Below, piece by piece: positions 42,038 to 50,066 of a stretch of DNA of 50,121 bases (its first letter is position 1; every line of letters begins with the position of its first letter). The translations under genes and the position numbers were made by a program. Origin of the DNA: Corynebacterium sp. HMSC05H05 (GTDB taxonomy: Bacteria > Actinomycetota > Actinomycetes > Mycobacteriales > Mycobacteriaceae); contig NZ_KV788369.1 of the NCBI RefSeq assembly GCF_001807265.1, forward strand, positions 1 to 50,121. Reading direction: 5' to 3'. The notes under the pieces are model-generated. The model was given only the letters and a program-made list of their open reading frames with translations, searched no databases and had not been told where the DNA came from.

Positions 42038-42240
42038 GTCAATCGTGAGAAGGGTGGCTGGTTGCCGCAGGCGGTGTGGGGGCGGTGGTGGTTGTAGTAG
42101 TGCAGCCAGCCGTCGAGCTCTCCGCGGCGCTCGGCCTCGGAGGTGTAGCAGCGTTCGTAGGCCCAGCCGTCGACCAGGGTGCGGTGGAAGCGTTCGATCT
42201 TCCCGTTGGTCTGGGGTCTGTAGGGCCGGGTCCGCTTGTG
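42038..42240 (-). pseudogene. C-terminal remnant of an IS481-family transposase
   Basis: 203 bases align without gaps to 43306-43508 of the intact IS. The encoded C-terminal segment (RTRPYRPQTNGKIERFHRTL...NHHRPHTACGNQPPFSRLT) differs from it at about three residues. The similarity stops abruptly at both sides, so this is a decayed or deleted second copy. Confidence 0.88.
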
Positions 42241-42423
42241 TTTGATGTTCTTCACCAGCCCAACCCGGTCAGCGTGTCGCAACCCGGCTACCACACTTGG
42301 TGAGGAAGAGCTGCTAACGTGGTTCGGCGATGGCCCGGGCACGTCCTTGTTCCTAACCGTCGTGCGCTGGGGTCCGCGTGGACCGCTCGGCCAGCGTCCA
42401 TCCAGTCAGGAGGCAGTCAGCAG

Positions 42424-42822
42424 ATGTTCGACGACAACGGCTCATTCCTACTCGCCATGTTCGAGTTCTTCATCTTCTTCGCATGGTTCATGTCCCTGTG
42501 GTGGATCTTCGGAGATCTCTTCCGCAGCAAGGACCTCGGCGGCTTCGCGAAGGCGCTGTGGGTGGTGTTCATCATCGCGCTGCCGTTCATCGGAACGCTC
42601 GCGTACCTGCTTGTTCGAGGTCGGGGGATGACCGACCGCGCGGTCGAGGCGCGCCAGGAGCTCCAGCAGCGGCAGGATGAGTACATCAAGTCCGTCGCCG
42701 GCGGCTCCGCCGGATCGAGCCCGACCGATGAGATCGCCTCGGCGAAGGCCCTTCTCGACTCAGGAGCGATTACCCAGCAGGAGTTCGACCAGATCAAGGC
42801 AAGGGCGCTCTCCTCGGTCTGA
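42424..42822 (+). CDS. SHOCT-domain membrane protein
   Basis: A 132-aa protein. Two N-terminal helices (about residues 8-30 and 43-64) resemble the phospholipase D-nuclease N-terminal (PLDc_N) helix pair. A charged coil and a C-terminal SHOCT segment (EIASAKALLDSGAITQQEFDQIKARAL) follow. AGGAGG lies ten bases before the ATG. It lies between the transposase remnant and the intact IS as cargo. SHOCT proteins are small regulators or oligomerisation modules of unknown role. Confidence 0.85.
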   Translation: MFDDNGSFLLAMFEFFIFFAWFMSLWWIFGDLFRSKDLGGFAKALWVVFIIALPFIGTLAYLLVRGRGMTDRAVEARQELQQRQDEYIKSVAGGSAGSSPTDEIASAKALLDSGAITQQEFDQIKARALSSV

Positions 42823-43077
42823 CCCTGGTCCGCTCCCTCGCCAGCCGCAGCGTCGCGGTCCGAGGGCGACCATCCGGCGCGGCCTTGTCGCGGGGCGAAT
42901 TCGCGGTTCGCCGGACGCTGGCCAGCTTGGCTCCTAGGCTCCGGGTGCCGCGCCGCCATCGAGGGGGCGCCACCTGACCTTGGGGGTCACTCGATGGCTC
43001 TGGTTGTGCACCGGTTCACAGCGTAAGGTCTCGCCCGCCACCCGCGGCGCCGCTTCTGTCGAGGGTGGTCCTTCTCT

Positions 43078-43284
43078 ATGCCACAAGGTCAACGCGGCGC
43101 TGGGATCTCATGGCCGCAGCGGGGCGAGGTCAGCGTCAACGCCGCCTCGACCACCACTGAACTGGACGGCAGCGGAGTGGTCGTCGCACCGCGATGGCTG
43201 ACGCAGCTCAGTGTCGGCCACGTACTGGTCGGCGACTCGGGCGAGACCGTGCCGCGCGATCAATTCGAGAGCACCTGCGACTAG
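43078..43284 (+). other. Possible gene fragment cut by the IS
   Basis: The 463-bp stretch 42823-43285 has no convincing complete gene. A frame of up to 68 codons ends in VGDSGETVPRDQFESTCD and stops with a TAG two bases before the IS left end. Its third codon positions are G/C-rich as in real genes here. It may be the tail of a gene brought in with the island, but I do not recognise it. Confidence 0.25.
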
Positions 43285-44267
43285 CTGTACTGACCGGGTA
43301 CGTTGGTCAAGCGTGAGAAGGGCGGCTGGTTGCCGCAGGCGGTGTGGGGGCGGTGGTGGTTGTAGTAGTGCAGCCAGCCGTCGAGTTCTCCGCGACGTTC
43401 GGTCTCGCTGGTGTAGCAGCGGGCGTAGGCCCAGCCGTCGGCCAGGGTGCGGTGGAAGCGTTCGATCTTCCCGTTGGTCTGCGGCCGATAGGGCCTGGTG
43501 CGCTTGTGCCGGATGCCGAGCTCGTGGCAGGTGTCTCGCCACAGGTGTGAGCGGTACGCGCCGCCGTTGTCGGACAGGACCCGCTCAACGGTCACCCCGC
43601 GTGCGTTGAACCACTTGACGGCCCGAACGAGGACCGCGGTGGCGGTGAGGGCAGTTTCGTCGTCGTGGATCTCGGCGTAGGCGACGCGGGAATGGTCGTC
43701 GATGACGGTGTGGACGTAGGCCTTGCCCATCAACGGGTCGCTGTACTTGTTCTTAGGCTTGCCCGGGGTGGCGGCGCGGTTCTTCTCGCCCTGCTGGCGG
43801 CCGACGTAGCGCCAGCCGCCGCCGTCGGGGATGTTGCCGAGCTTCTTCACGTCGACGTGCAGCATCGCCCCGGGGTGATCGTGCTCGTAGCGGCGGACCG
43901 GCTCCCCGGTTGCCCGGTCGACATGCGAAAGCCGGTTCAGGTGCGCGTCGACCAGGATCCGGTGGACCGTCGACGGCGCGATCCCCAGCCGGCACGCGAG
44001 CTGGACCGGGCCCTCGCGCAATCGGAGGCGGAGCTGAATGCAGCGCTTCGTCGTCTTCGGGTTGGTCCTGTTTGGCGAGTGGTGAGGCCGCGAGGGGCGG
44101 TCCTGCATGGACTGGCCCGCCCGGTAGCGGTCGGCCCAGCGCTTCACAGTGGGCCAAGAGACCTGAAACCTGGCGGCGACCTCGCTTATCGGCCAGCCCT
44201 GGTCGACCACGAGCTGGGCGACGATCAAGCGATGGCGCGGCGTGAGAGCGGCGTTGGGATGAGACAT
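43281..44267 (-). CDS. IS481-family transposase
   Basis: A 328-aa DDE transposase. An N-terminal HTH (IVAQLVVDQGWPISEVAARFQVSWPTVKRW) is followed by an rve/integrase core. The acidic residues are visible in LHVDVKKLG, LSDNGG and the ERFHRTL segment after RPYRPQTNGK. The ATG has GGGAGG upstream. The last codons and the TAG stop lie across the IS left end, so the final residue and the stop come from flanking DNA. The frame is intact, so the element may still be active. Confidence 0.93.
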   Translation of the reverse strand: MSHPNAALTPRHRLIVAQLVVDQGWPISEVAARFQVSWPTVKRWADRYRAGQSMQDRPSRPHHSPNRTNPKTTKRCIQLRLRLREGPVQLACRLGIAPSTVHRILVDAHLNRLSHVDRATGEPVRRYEHDHPGAMLHVDVKKLGNIPDGGGWRYVGRQQGEKNRAATPGKPKNKYSDPLMGKAYVHTVIDDHSRVAYAEIHDDETALTATAVLVRAVKWFNARGVTVERVLSDNGGAYRSHLWRDTCHELGIRHKRTRPYRPQTNGKIERFHRTLADGWAYARCYTSETERRGELDGWLHYYNHHRPHTACGNQPPFSRLTNVPGQYS

Positions 44268-44350
44268 GAAGAAGCCTCCCTGAGTGGCAGACGCCGCCCA
44301 AGAAGGCCAAGTGCCCCCGCGGGGCGGCTCGAAGGTGTGTGAGTCAGGCA
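43286..44350. mobile_element. Intact IS481-type insertion sequence
   Basis: The left end starts TGTACTGACCGGG (43286). The right end, read inward, starts TGCCTGACTC (44350 down to 44341), an imperfect terminal repeat. The length of about 1065 bp fits the family. A target duplication could not be identified with certainty. Confidence 0.7.
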
Positions 44351-44901
44351 GCAGCGGAAACGTGCAGTACCTCGTAGGCGGCGACATCGGTGGAGCTCTC
44401 GTCGGCTTCACGGGTGCAGAGTTCGACGAGGATGACGGTCCAGGCCGTGACGTCGACGGCGGCGACGCGGGCCACGGTGGAGTCAGTGGTCGTGGCGAGG
44501 AAGTCCGCGGTGATGTCCTCGATGCAGTGGGACGGCGCGGCGCCAACCGGGAGGGGCACGGTCTCGACGGTCAGGCTTCGGGCTGCGGAGTAGTCGGCCG
44601 GGCCGGCAACAAACTGGTGGACAGTCCAGTCGTGGATCGGGTAGCGGCCGAAGTCGCGCACGATGGCCGAGTAGCCGGGTTCGCCCCAGCAAAACTGACG
44701 CATTCCGTCGATGTCGCGCCAGACGTAGAAGGGTGCGTAAGCGTTCCGGGGTGCACCCTTGGCATTCTCCTGGATGAGGTAGGCCTTGAACTCCAGTCCG
44801 TGGTAACCGTCTATGAGATGTCCCGTGCGAGTGACGCGATCGCGGATAATCTGCATGTCGTAGTCGGTGGGCAACGTGATCTGGTACTGCATGGCGTGCA
44901 T
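44344..44901 (-). CDS. DUF4865 family protein
   Basis: A 185-aa protein starting MHAMQYQITLPTDYDMQIIRD. It has the dimeric alpha/beta-barrel-like pattern of DUF4865 (YLIQENAKGAPRNAYAPFYVW, FCWGEPGYSAIV). AAGGAG lies ten bases before the ATG. Its TGA stop lies within the terminal bases of the neighbouring IS, so the last residues were probably altered by the insertion, although the length is near normal. The function is unknown; relatives are small oxidative-stress-type enzymes with no proven substrate. Confidence 0.83.
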   Translation of the reverse strand: MHAMQYQITLPTDYDMQIIRDRVTRTGHLIDGYHGLEFKAYLIQENAKGAPRNAYAPFYVWRDIDGMRQFCWGEPGYSAIVRDFGRYPIHDWTVHQFVAGPADYSAARSLTVETVPLPVGAAPSHCIEDITADFLATTTDSTVARVAAVDVTAWTVILVELCTREADESSTDVAAYEVLHVSAAA

Positions 44902-44973
44902 CAGTGGTTCTCCTTGGTGGCGTGCGAGTAAGTGGTGGGAGTGACGGCCTCCTGCCAGCAGATGGTCGACAGG

Positions 44974-45894
44974 TCATCGGCAGCTTGCTGGCCCCTGCCG
45001 GGCCGAGTACGTCGCGTGGGGCTCTTTCAATCCGAGCCCCGCGTCTCGGGCGTTCATCGAACAGGTCAAGGAATCAATCGCCCTGCACATGGTCGGCTGA
45101 TGCCGGTCCCATCGATCAACGTCTCCGGTCCGTACATCTAGGAGTCTCGCTGTTCCGCGAACAGTACGCAATGCTCGCGCGACCGGCACCTCCCGTTCGC
45201 ATTCAGGGCAGACCGGAAGATCTTGATGCGTAAGGTTGTCGCGGACAGGCACCCACCATTTGCCACACACCGCTTGGACGGCCTTGCCGGTGAAGAATGC
45301 CTCGTTCAGATCTCGTTTTCGCGAATAGTGCAGCACGGTGGGCGGGGGAGTCTCCACAAACTCGGGTTTCAGGGCGGATACGGGCAGGTCCAAAACGGAA
45401 ATCAACGTCGCGCGTGACACCGCCAGCTGAAGCTTGAAGGTGCTGGCCGCCAGACTTTCAGTCATCTCTTCTGGGACGTTGAGCAAAGCGATCAAGTCGG
45501 CAACGAGATCTTGCGTGTGGACGAAGTAGCTCTCCCAATTCCGTATCCGCACCGACACCATGTCCACTTCAAGGTGGGCACGTTCAACGTCCCAATCTTC
45601 ATACGGGATGGTCTCGACCTCGATTTGGACCTCGAGACCGTCAAGCCGCAAAGTGGACCGCCCGCCACCCGCGACCGACTCCTTAATCGAAGCTAAAACT
45701 TGCGATAGAGCCTGCATCTTGAAAACAAGTCTTGCTTCCTCGGCCTGCTGTTGCTGAAGAATCAATTCGTCCAAAGAAGACGGTCCAAGTGTGCCGGCCC
45801 GCCGCATACCTTGCAATGCAGCTTTCACTTCCGAGTGGAAGTGGTCGTGGATTGACACATAGACAAGCCAGGCATACTCGCCTCCCGCGTGCAC
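44974..45894 (-). CDS. Protein with a DUF3039-like zinc site, unknown function
   Basis: A 306-aa protein. The first ~175 residues are helical and unrecognised. Residues about 189-235 (VLHYSRKRDLNEAFFTGKAVQAVCGKWWVPVRD, then LPVCPEC, in family terms) match the DUF3039 pattern, with cysteines 210, 229 and 232 likely to bind zinc. The 70-residue tail beyond is basic and may be partly out of context. GTG 45894 shares its first base with the stop of the upstream gene (TAGTG), so translation is coupled. The open frame further upstream is a shadow of that gene. Confidence 0.62.
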   Translation of the reverse strand: MHAGGEYAWLVYVSIHDHFHSEVKAALQGMRRAGTLGPSSLDELILQQQQAEEARLVFKMQALSQVLASIKESVAGGGRSTLRLDGLEVQIEVETIPYEDWDVERAHLEVDMVSVRIRNWESYFVHTQDLVADLIALLNVPEEMTESLAASTFKLQLAVSRATLISVLDLPVSALKPEFVETPPPTVLHYSRKRDLNEAFFTGKAVQAVCGKWWVPVRDNLTHQDLPVCPECEREVPVARALRTVRGTARLLDVRTGDVDRWDRHQPTMCRAIDSLTCSMNARDAGLGLKEPHATYSARQGPASCR

Positions 45895-46178
45895 TACAGC
45901 GCCGCGCCAGCTGGCCGCGCCGTGTCGCGCGACTCGAAGATGGGATCCGCGAAACTGCGGTGCCGTTCGAAGATGCCCTGGTCGAATCTCTTCTGAATGT
46001 AGGTGGCTAATGCGAGCTCCTCTTGGGCGTGTGAAACCGCCTCCCGCAGGTAGTTGACCTGCGTATCTGGATCGTCGACTCGCGTTGCACATCGGTACGC
46101 CGCGGCAGTTCGCGGGGGAAGTTTGTCAGATCCGTTGAGCGTCTTCAGCACCCTAGTCGTCGGCCGCACGGAAACCAT
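45894..46178 (-). CDS. Small helical protein of unknown function
   Basis: The 94-aa product begins MVSVRPTTRVLKTLNGSDKL, with a helical, acidic middle (LREAVSHAQEELALATYIQKRF). No domain was recognised. TAATCT (46185-46190) lies six bases before the ATG, a leaderless promoter. The TAG stop overlaps the GTG of the DUF3039-like gene, so the two probably form one functional unit. A frameshift splitting one original gene is an alternative. Confidence 0.6.
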   Translation of the reverse strand: MVSVRPTTRVLKTLNGSDKLPPRTAAAYRCATRVDDPDTQVNYLREAVSHAQEELALATYIQKRFDQGIFERHRSFADPIFESRDTARPAGAAL

Positions 46179-46232
46179 GACACCAGATTAAACTGTCCGC
46201 AGACATCAGCCTGTGCGCCTATGCTGGCGGCC

Positions 46233-47171
46233 ATGAATCGCAGCTTGATTGTCACTGAGAACGGACCGGAGATCGTCGAAACCCAGGACGCCTACGCGGG
46301 CGAGGGCGACACCCTGATCAACGTGAGCCACTCGTCGGTGAACTACAAGGACGCGATGGCGCTGTCCGGCAACCGCGGCATCCTGCGCGAACTGCCGACG
46401 GTGCCGGGCATCGACGCCGTGGGCACCCTCGAGAACGGCACGTTGGTCACCGTCAACGGCCGCGGCATCGGCGAGCGCCGCCACGGCGGCTACACCCCGC
46501 AGATGCGTATCGACGCTAAAGATGTCACCCGCGTGCCCGAGCGCTTCTCCGCGTTCGAGGCGGCCGCGATCGGCACCGCGGGCTACACCGCAGCACTTTC
46601 GGTCGCGGGTCTGGAGCGCGTCGCGCTTTCGCCTGTCGACGGCCCCGTGCTCGTCACCGGCGCCACCGGCGGCGTCGGATCCATCGCGGTGCAGCTCCTG
46701 GCGGCGCGGGGGTATGAGGTGTGGGCGTTGACTGGGCGCGTCGATAAGCATGGCGCCTGGCTGAAGGAGCTCGGCGCCGCTGAGGTTGTGGACCGCGCCG
46801 AATTCGCCGAGGCCGGCAAGCCGCTGCAGAAGGCGCGCCTGGCGGGCGTGGTGGACACCGTCGGCTCCACCGTCTTGGCCAACGCGCTGTCGCAGCTGCA
46901 GTGGGGCGGCGTGGCCACCGCGTGCGGCATGGCCGCCGGCAACGACCTGCCCGCCAGCGTCCTGCCGTTCATCCTGCGCGGGGTGCAGCTCGTGGGCATC
47001 AACTCCGTCGACGCGCCGAACACGCTGCGCGACGAGGCGTGGGCGCTTCTCGACGAGTCCGTCAACACCAACGCCATCCGCACCGAAGAAGTCGGATTGG
47101 ATGGCGTGGAAGAAGTTGGGCGAGCGCTGCTGGAAGGTCGGGGCAGCGGACGCGCCGTCGTTACGCTGTAG
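46233..47171 (+). CDS. AcuI/YhdH-type acrylyl-CoA reductase family oxidoreductase
   Basis: A 312-aa zinc-free medium-chain dehydrogenase. It has the NADPH motif GATGGVGSIAVQLL (near 142-155), the N-terminal SSVNYKDAMALSG and the family ending with GVELVGI-like GVQLVGINSVD. Members reduce acrylyl-CoA or related enoyl compounds with NADPH. TATGCT (46220-46225) ends seven bases before ATG 46233, favouring it over ATG 46221. The 3' end overlaps the convergent membrane protein gene by 11 bases. Confidence 0.88.
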   Translation: MNRSLIVTENGPEIVETQDAYAGEGDTLINVSHSSVNYKDAMALSGNRGILRELPTVPGIDAVGTLENGTLVTVNGRGIGERRHGGYTPQMRIDAKDVTRVPERFSAFEAAAIGTAGYTAALSVAGLERVALSPVDGPVLVTGATGGVGSIAVQLLAARGYEVWALTGRVDKHGAWLKELGAAEVVDRAEFAEAGKPLQKARLAGVVDTVGSTVLANALSQLQWGGVATACGMAAGNDLPASVLPFILRGVQLVGINSVDAPNTLRDEAWALLDESVNTNAIRTEEVGLDGVEEVGRALLEGRGSGRAVVTL

Positions 47172-48198
47172 CTTCTTTGGGCACCGGACCGCCGGAAATC
47201 TGGCGGTACGCGTGCGCCGCAGCCAACATCGTGCCAGGCAGCGTGACCACCAGGCCGACGAAAAACAGCGCCGCACCAACGATGTTGATCAACCCGGCGA
47301 GCACCACGAAGCCCAAAATCTTCAGGTAATTCGCCGCGCCAGCCTTGAAACCCGCGGAAATCGCGTTGCCGAACGAGCCGTTATTATCCGCCGCATACCA
47401 CACCTGGAACATGAAAAACGGCAGGACCAAAAGGGTGATCAGCGTCGTGACAGCCAGCGCGCCCAAAATCGGACGCACCAGGTTCCACATCTCCTCCGGC
47501 GAGACACTCTCCGGGTTATCCGGCAACGTAGACGGATCAATGGTGGTCAGCGCGCCGAACGCGAGCACCATGACAAGGATCATGGAGACGATAGAAGCCA
47601 CCACGCCGAGCAGCGCCGCGACACCCAACGTCTTGCCGTACGCCGGCGCCTTCGCGTCGTTGTAGGTGAAGTGCTTCACCAGCGTCTGCTGCAACGCCAC
47701 ACCCACCATCCACGGGGCGAGCAGCAGCATGCCGACCGCGCCGATCATCGCCCCCACGCCCGGCAAAAACTGGCCCGCCACAGCCAACAACGTGTAGGCC
47801 ACACCCAGCGGGATCCACAGCTTCGGGTTAGCGAACAGCGCCTTGCCGCCCCAGCTCAGCGCCTCCATGATCTCGAGCTTGCCGTTGCCCTTCACGTGAA
47901 ACCAGCCATTCGACGCCGGGTCGTTGATCGGGTGCGGAGACGCGCCATCGCCGGGGGCGTTGTCCGTGAGCTGCTGGCCGTGGAAGCGCAGCGCGGAGGC
48001 GCCAGCCATCGACGCCGCCGTGTTCACCTCGAACGCGTCGTAGGTGTTTTGGGTGTGTTGGGGGTTTTCGGCGCTGTATGCCGGGTAGTCGCCGGTGTTG
48101 CCGTATGCCGGGTAGCCGCCGGCGCCGTTCTCTGGGTGGCTGCCTTCCGGGTGCTCCGGGTACGGCTCGTACCCGCCGCCGTTGTAAGGGGTGGACAT
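47161..48198 (-). CDS. Membrane protein with a proline/tyrosine-rich cytoplasmic head
   Basis: A 345-aa protein. Residues 1-60 are low-complexity, rich in Y, P, G and N (GGYEPYPEHPEGSHPENG, YPAYG repeats). A soluble linker follows, then about five membrane helices from residue 120 to 335. The topology recalls DUF975-like proteins, but no family is assigned. AAGGA lies eight bases before the ATG. Confidence 0.78.
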   Translation of the reverse strand: MSTPYNGGGYEPYPEHPEGSHPENGAGGYPAYGNTGDYPAYSAENPQHTQNTYDAFEVNTAASMAGASALRFHGQQLTDNAPGDGASPHPINDPASNGWFHVKGNGKLEIMEALSWGGKALFANPKLWIPLGVAYTLLAVAGQFLPGVGAMIGAVGMLLLAPWMVGVALQQTLVKHFTYNDAKAPAYGKTLGVAALLGVVASIVSMILVMVLAFGALTTIDPSTLPDNPESVSPEEMWNLVRPILGALAVTTLITLLVLPFFMFQVWYAADNNGSFGNAISAGFKAGAANYLKILGFVVLAGLINIVGAALFFVGLVVTLPGTMLAAAHAYRQISGGPVPKEATA

Positions 48199-48308
48199 GT
48201 GTTTATCCTTCGTGTTGGTGGGTAACTTTCACTCGGGATGTTATCAGTCACACCAGCCACAGACCCGGGCGGCGGGCGGAGTCGGGGCGGGGTCGCGGTG
48301 GACGGGTT

Positions 48309-48370
48309 CCTGACAAATTACGGCAGCCATCTGTGTCGACCTGGGCCGATAGGGCCCACCTGACAGATTC
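48309..48370 (+). repeat. Intergenic repeat, copy 1 of the TGACA(A/G)ATT family
   Basis: The first ~54 bases align with 50067-50121 at about 90% identity. Both contain a GGGCC-GATAG-GGCCC hairpin. The copy ends with CCTGACAGATTC, the core also found at 95-112 and 145-162. The gene-free stretch 48199-48523 otherwise holds GTGAA-type short repeats at about 48414, 48454 and 48508. Confidence 0.72.
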
Positions 48371-48523
48371 AGCCGCGATGTGTCGGGAGGGGCGCGGAAT
48401 GGTTCATCGCCGAGTGAACAACTCCGCAACGGGGTCCGACGCGACCTCGGGAAAGTGAATTGTCCGACCGCTCAAAGGGAACTAATTCACTCGGAGGCAT
48501 CGGGCGGGTGAACTAATCCGTCG

Positions 48524-49879
48524 CTACGACGCTGATACGACGTTGTCCGAGGCCATATGGCGACGAGCTGCGAACCCTCCCGCCGCGGTCAGCACACCAA
48601 TTCCGATAAGGACACCGGCAGCCGGCCAGATCGAGGGACCGTCTGCAAACGTGTTCAACCAGGTAATAAGGAAAGGCAACAACCCGGATATTGCGGCGGC
48701 GATGTTCGCGCTCAGAGCCACCCCGGTGTAGCGGTACTGGACCGGAAACAGCTCTGTAAGAACCACGCCCACTACTGAGTACGGAACGGTTACGACGGAT
48801 AAGCCCAGAATGATCGCCAGCGTGATCCAAACGATGTTGCCCGTGTTGACCATGGCCCACAACGGAACAGCAAGGGCAACTGTGGCAATTCCACCCCAGG
48901 CAACAATCTTGTCGGCGCCCACTTTCTCACCCAACCGCCCGAAGATGAGCAGTGTGGTCAGCTGAGCTAGTGCACCGAGCAGCGTGGCGTTGACCATCGG
49001 CTGCCTATCGACACCCAGCTCGTTCGTGCCGTAGCTGAGCACATAGGTGCTCATGATGAAAAATCCGCCGATGCCGACCAATGACGCGCAGACTGCCCAG
49101 AACACGGAAGCACCGGACTGGGACAGCAACAGCCGAACCGATCCTTCTTGTTGCTTTTCTTCCTGTTCCGCCTCATCTGCGAACGCTTGATAAACCGGCG
49201 ACTCTTCCACCTGCATGCGGATAACTAGCGCCACCAGCAAGAACGGGAAGGCTGCAAGGAACGGTAGACGCCAACCCCAAGAGTCCACCGTTTCAGCTGG
49301 CAGAAGGAAAACCAGCGCGAACGCGCCTGACGACAACAGCGTGCCGACTGGAGATCCAGCCTGGACTAACGCTGCGTATCGAGCGCGCTTTTCTTCAGGT
49401 GCATGTTCAAGCGCCAGGGTTGTCGCCCCGCCCCACTCACCACCAACTGCGATTCCTTGAGCCAAGCGCGCAAGGGTCAAAAGAATCGGCGCGGCGATGC
49501 CAATAGTGAAATACGTTGGCAAAAGACCAATGAATCCGGTCGCCGCTCCGATGACGACGATCGAGAGGATCAGCGCAGGCCGGCGTCCGTACCGGTCACC
49601 CATTTTTCCGAAAAGGATCGCCCCAAACGGACGCGCAAGGAAGCCGACGCCGAAGGTCGCGAACGACGAAAGTAGCGCGACTGTCGGGCTCTGTGTTGCG
49701 AAAAAGAGGTGATTGAACACCAACGCTGAGGCGGTGCCGAACAGGAAGAAGTCGTACCACTCGAGGGCGGTCCCTACGAAGGAAGAAAACGCAATCTTCC
49801 CGACCCCGGCGGAGTCTCCGGCCTCCTCAGGCCTTTTCACCTCGGGTGTTGGTCGTTGTAGCGTCTGGTTCTCAGCCAC
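48524..49879 (-). CDS. MHS-family MFS transporter (metabolite:H+ symporter)
   Basis: A 451-aa, twelve-helix transporter of the MHS family (ProP/ShiA/KgtP-like). The N-terminus with TALEWYDFFLFGTASALVF and the A-motif GKMGDRYGRRPAL are diagnostic. Substrates in the family include citrate, alpha-ketoglutarate, shikimate, proline and betaine, and cannot be told apart here. GTG 49879 has AGGGA six bases upstream. Intergenic repeats lie on both sides. Confidence 0.88.
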   Translation of the reverse strand: MAENQTLQRPTPEVKRPEEAGDSAGVGKIAFSSFVGTALEWYDFFLFGTASALVFNHLFFATQSPTVALLSSFATFGVGFLARPFGAILFGKMGDRYGRRPALILSIVVIGAATGFIGLLPTYFTIGIAAPILLTLARLAQGIAVGGEWGGATTLALEHAPEEKRARYAALVQAGSPVGTLLSSGAFALVFLLPAETVDSWGWRLPFLAAFPFLLVALVIRMQVEESPVYQAFADEAEQEEKQQEGSVRLLLSQSGASVFWAVCASLVGIGGFFIMSTYVLSYGTNELGVDRQPMVNATLLGALAQLTTLLIFGRLGEKVGADKIVAWGGIATVALAVPLWAMVNTGNIVWITLAIILGLSVVTVPYSVVGVVLTELFPVQYRYTGVALSANIAAAISGLLPFLITWLNTFADGPSIWPAAGVLIGIGVLTAAGGFAARRHMASDNVVSAS

Positions 49880-49942
49880 GGTGTCCCTCCTCTACCGCGT
49901 GATGCGTTATGGATCTCGGCTTCCCCCAAATGTGCCGTAGAA

Positions 49943-50019
49943 CACTTCAAAAAAAACCGCGAAGTGAGGAATCGTGGTCGAACAAACTACACCAGAGGGA
50001 CGCGAATGTGCGTTCGCAC
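49943..50019. repeat. Short inverted repeats upstream of the MHS transporter
   Basis: CACTTC (49943-49948) and GAAGTG (49961-49966) flank a run of eight A. TGTGCG-TT-CGCACA (50007-50020) is a 14-base palindrome with a two-base centre. Either may be an operator for the transporter gene. Confidence 0.4.
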
Positions 50020-50066
50020 AAAAGGTGAGAATCTATTCACCGCCCGGCCGCTGAACGGGAAGGACC

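Larger units (their letters stand above)
40393..44350. mobile_element. Possible transposon-like unit carrying the TIR-HIT-membrane cassette
   Basis: The 23 bases from 40393 (TGTACTGACCGAAGACG...) match the left end of the intact IS at 43286 at about 19-20 of 23 positions and in the same orientation. Only one right end is seen (about 44341-44350). The transposase in the intact copy might therefore move the whole 3.96-kb stretch. The gene-free 40416-40627 shows no transposase remnant and holds only a possible promoter for the TIR gene. The unit is inferred, not proven. Confidence 0.45.

Noticed and set aside
44974..46092. Longer form of the DUF3039-like protein starting at 46092
   Set aside because: The extra N-terminus is out of frame over the small gene at 45894-46178 and has shadow-frame composition.
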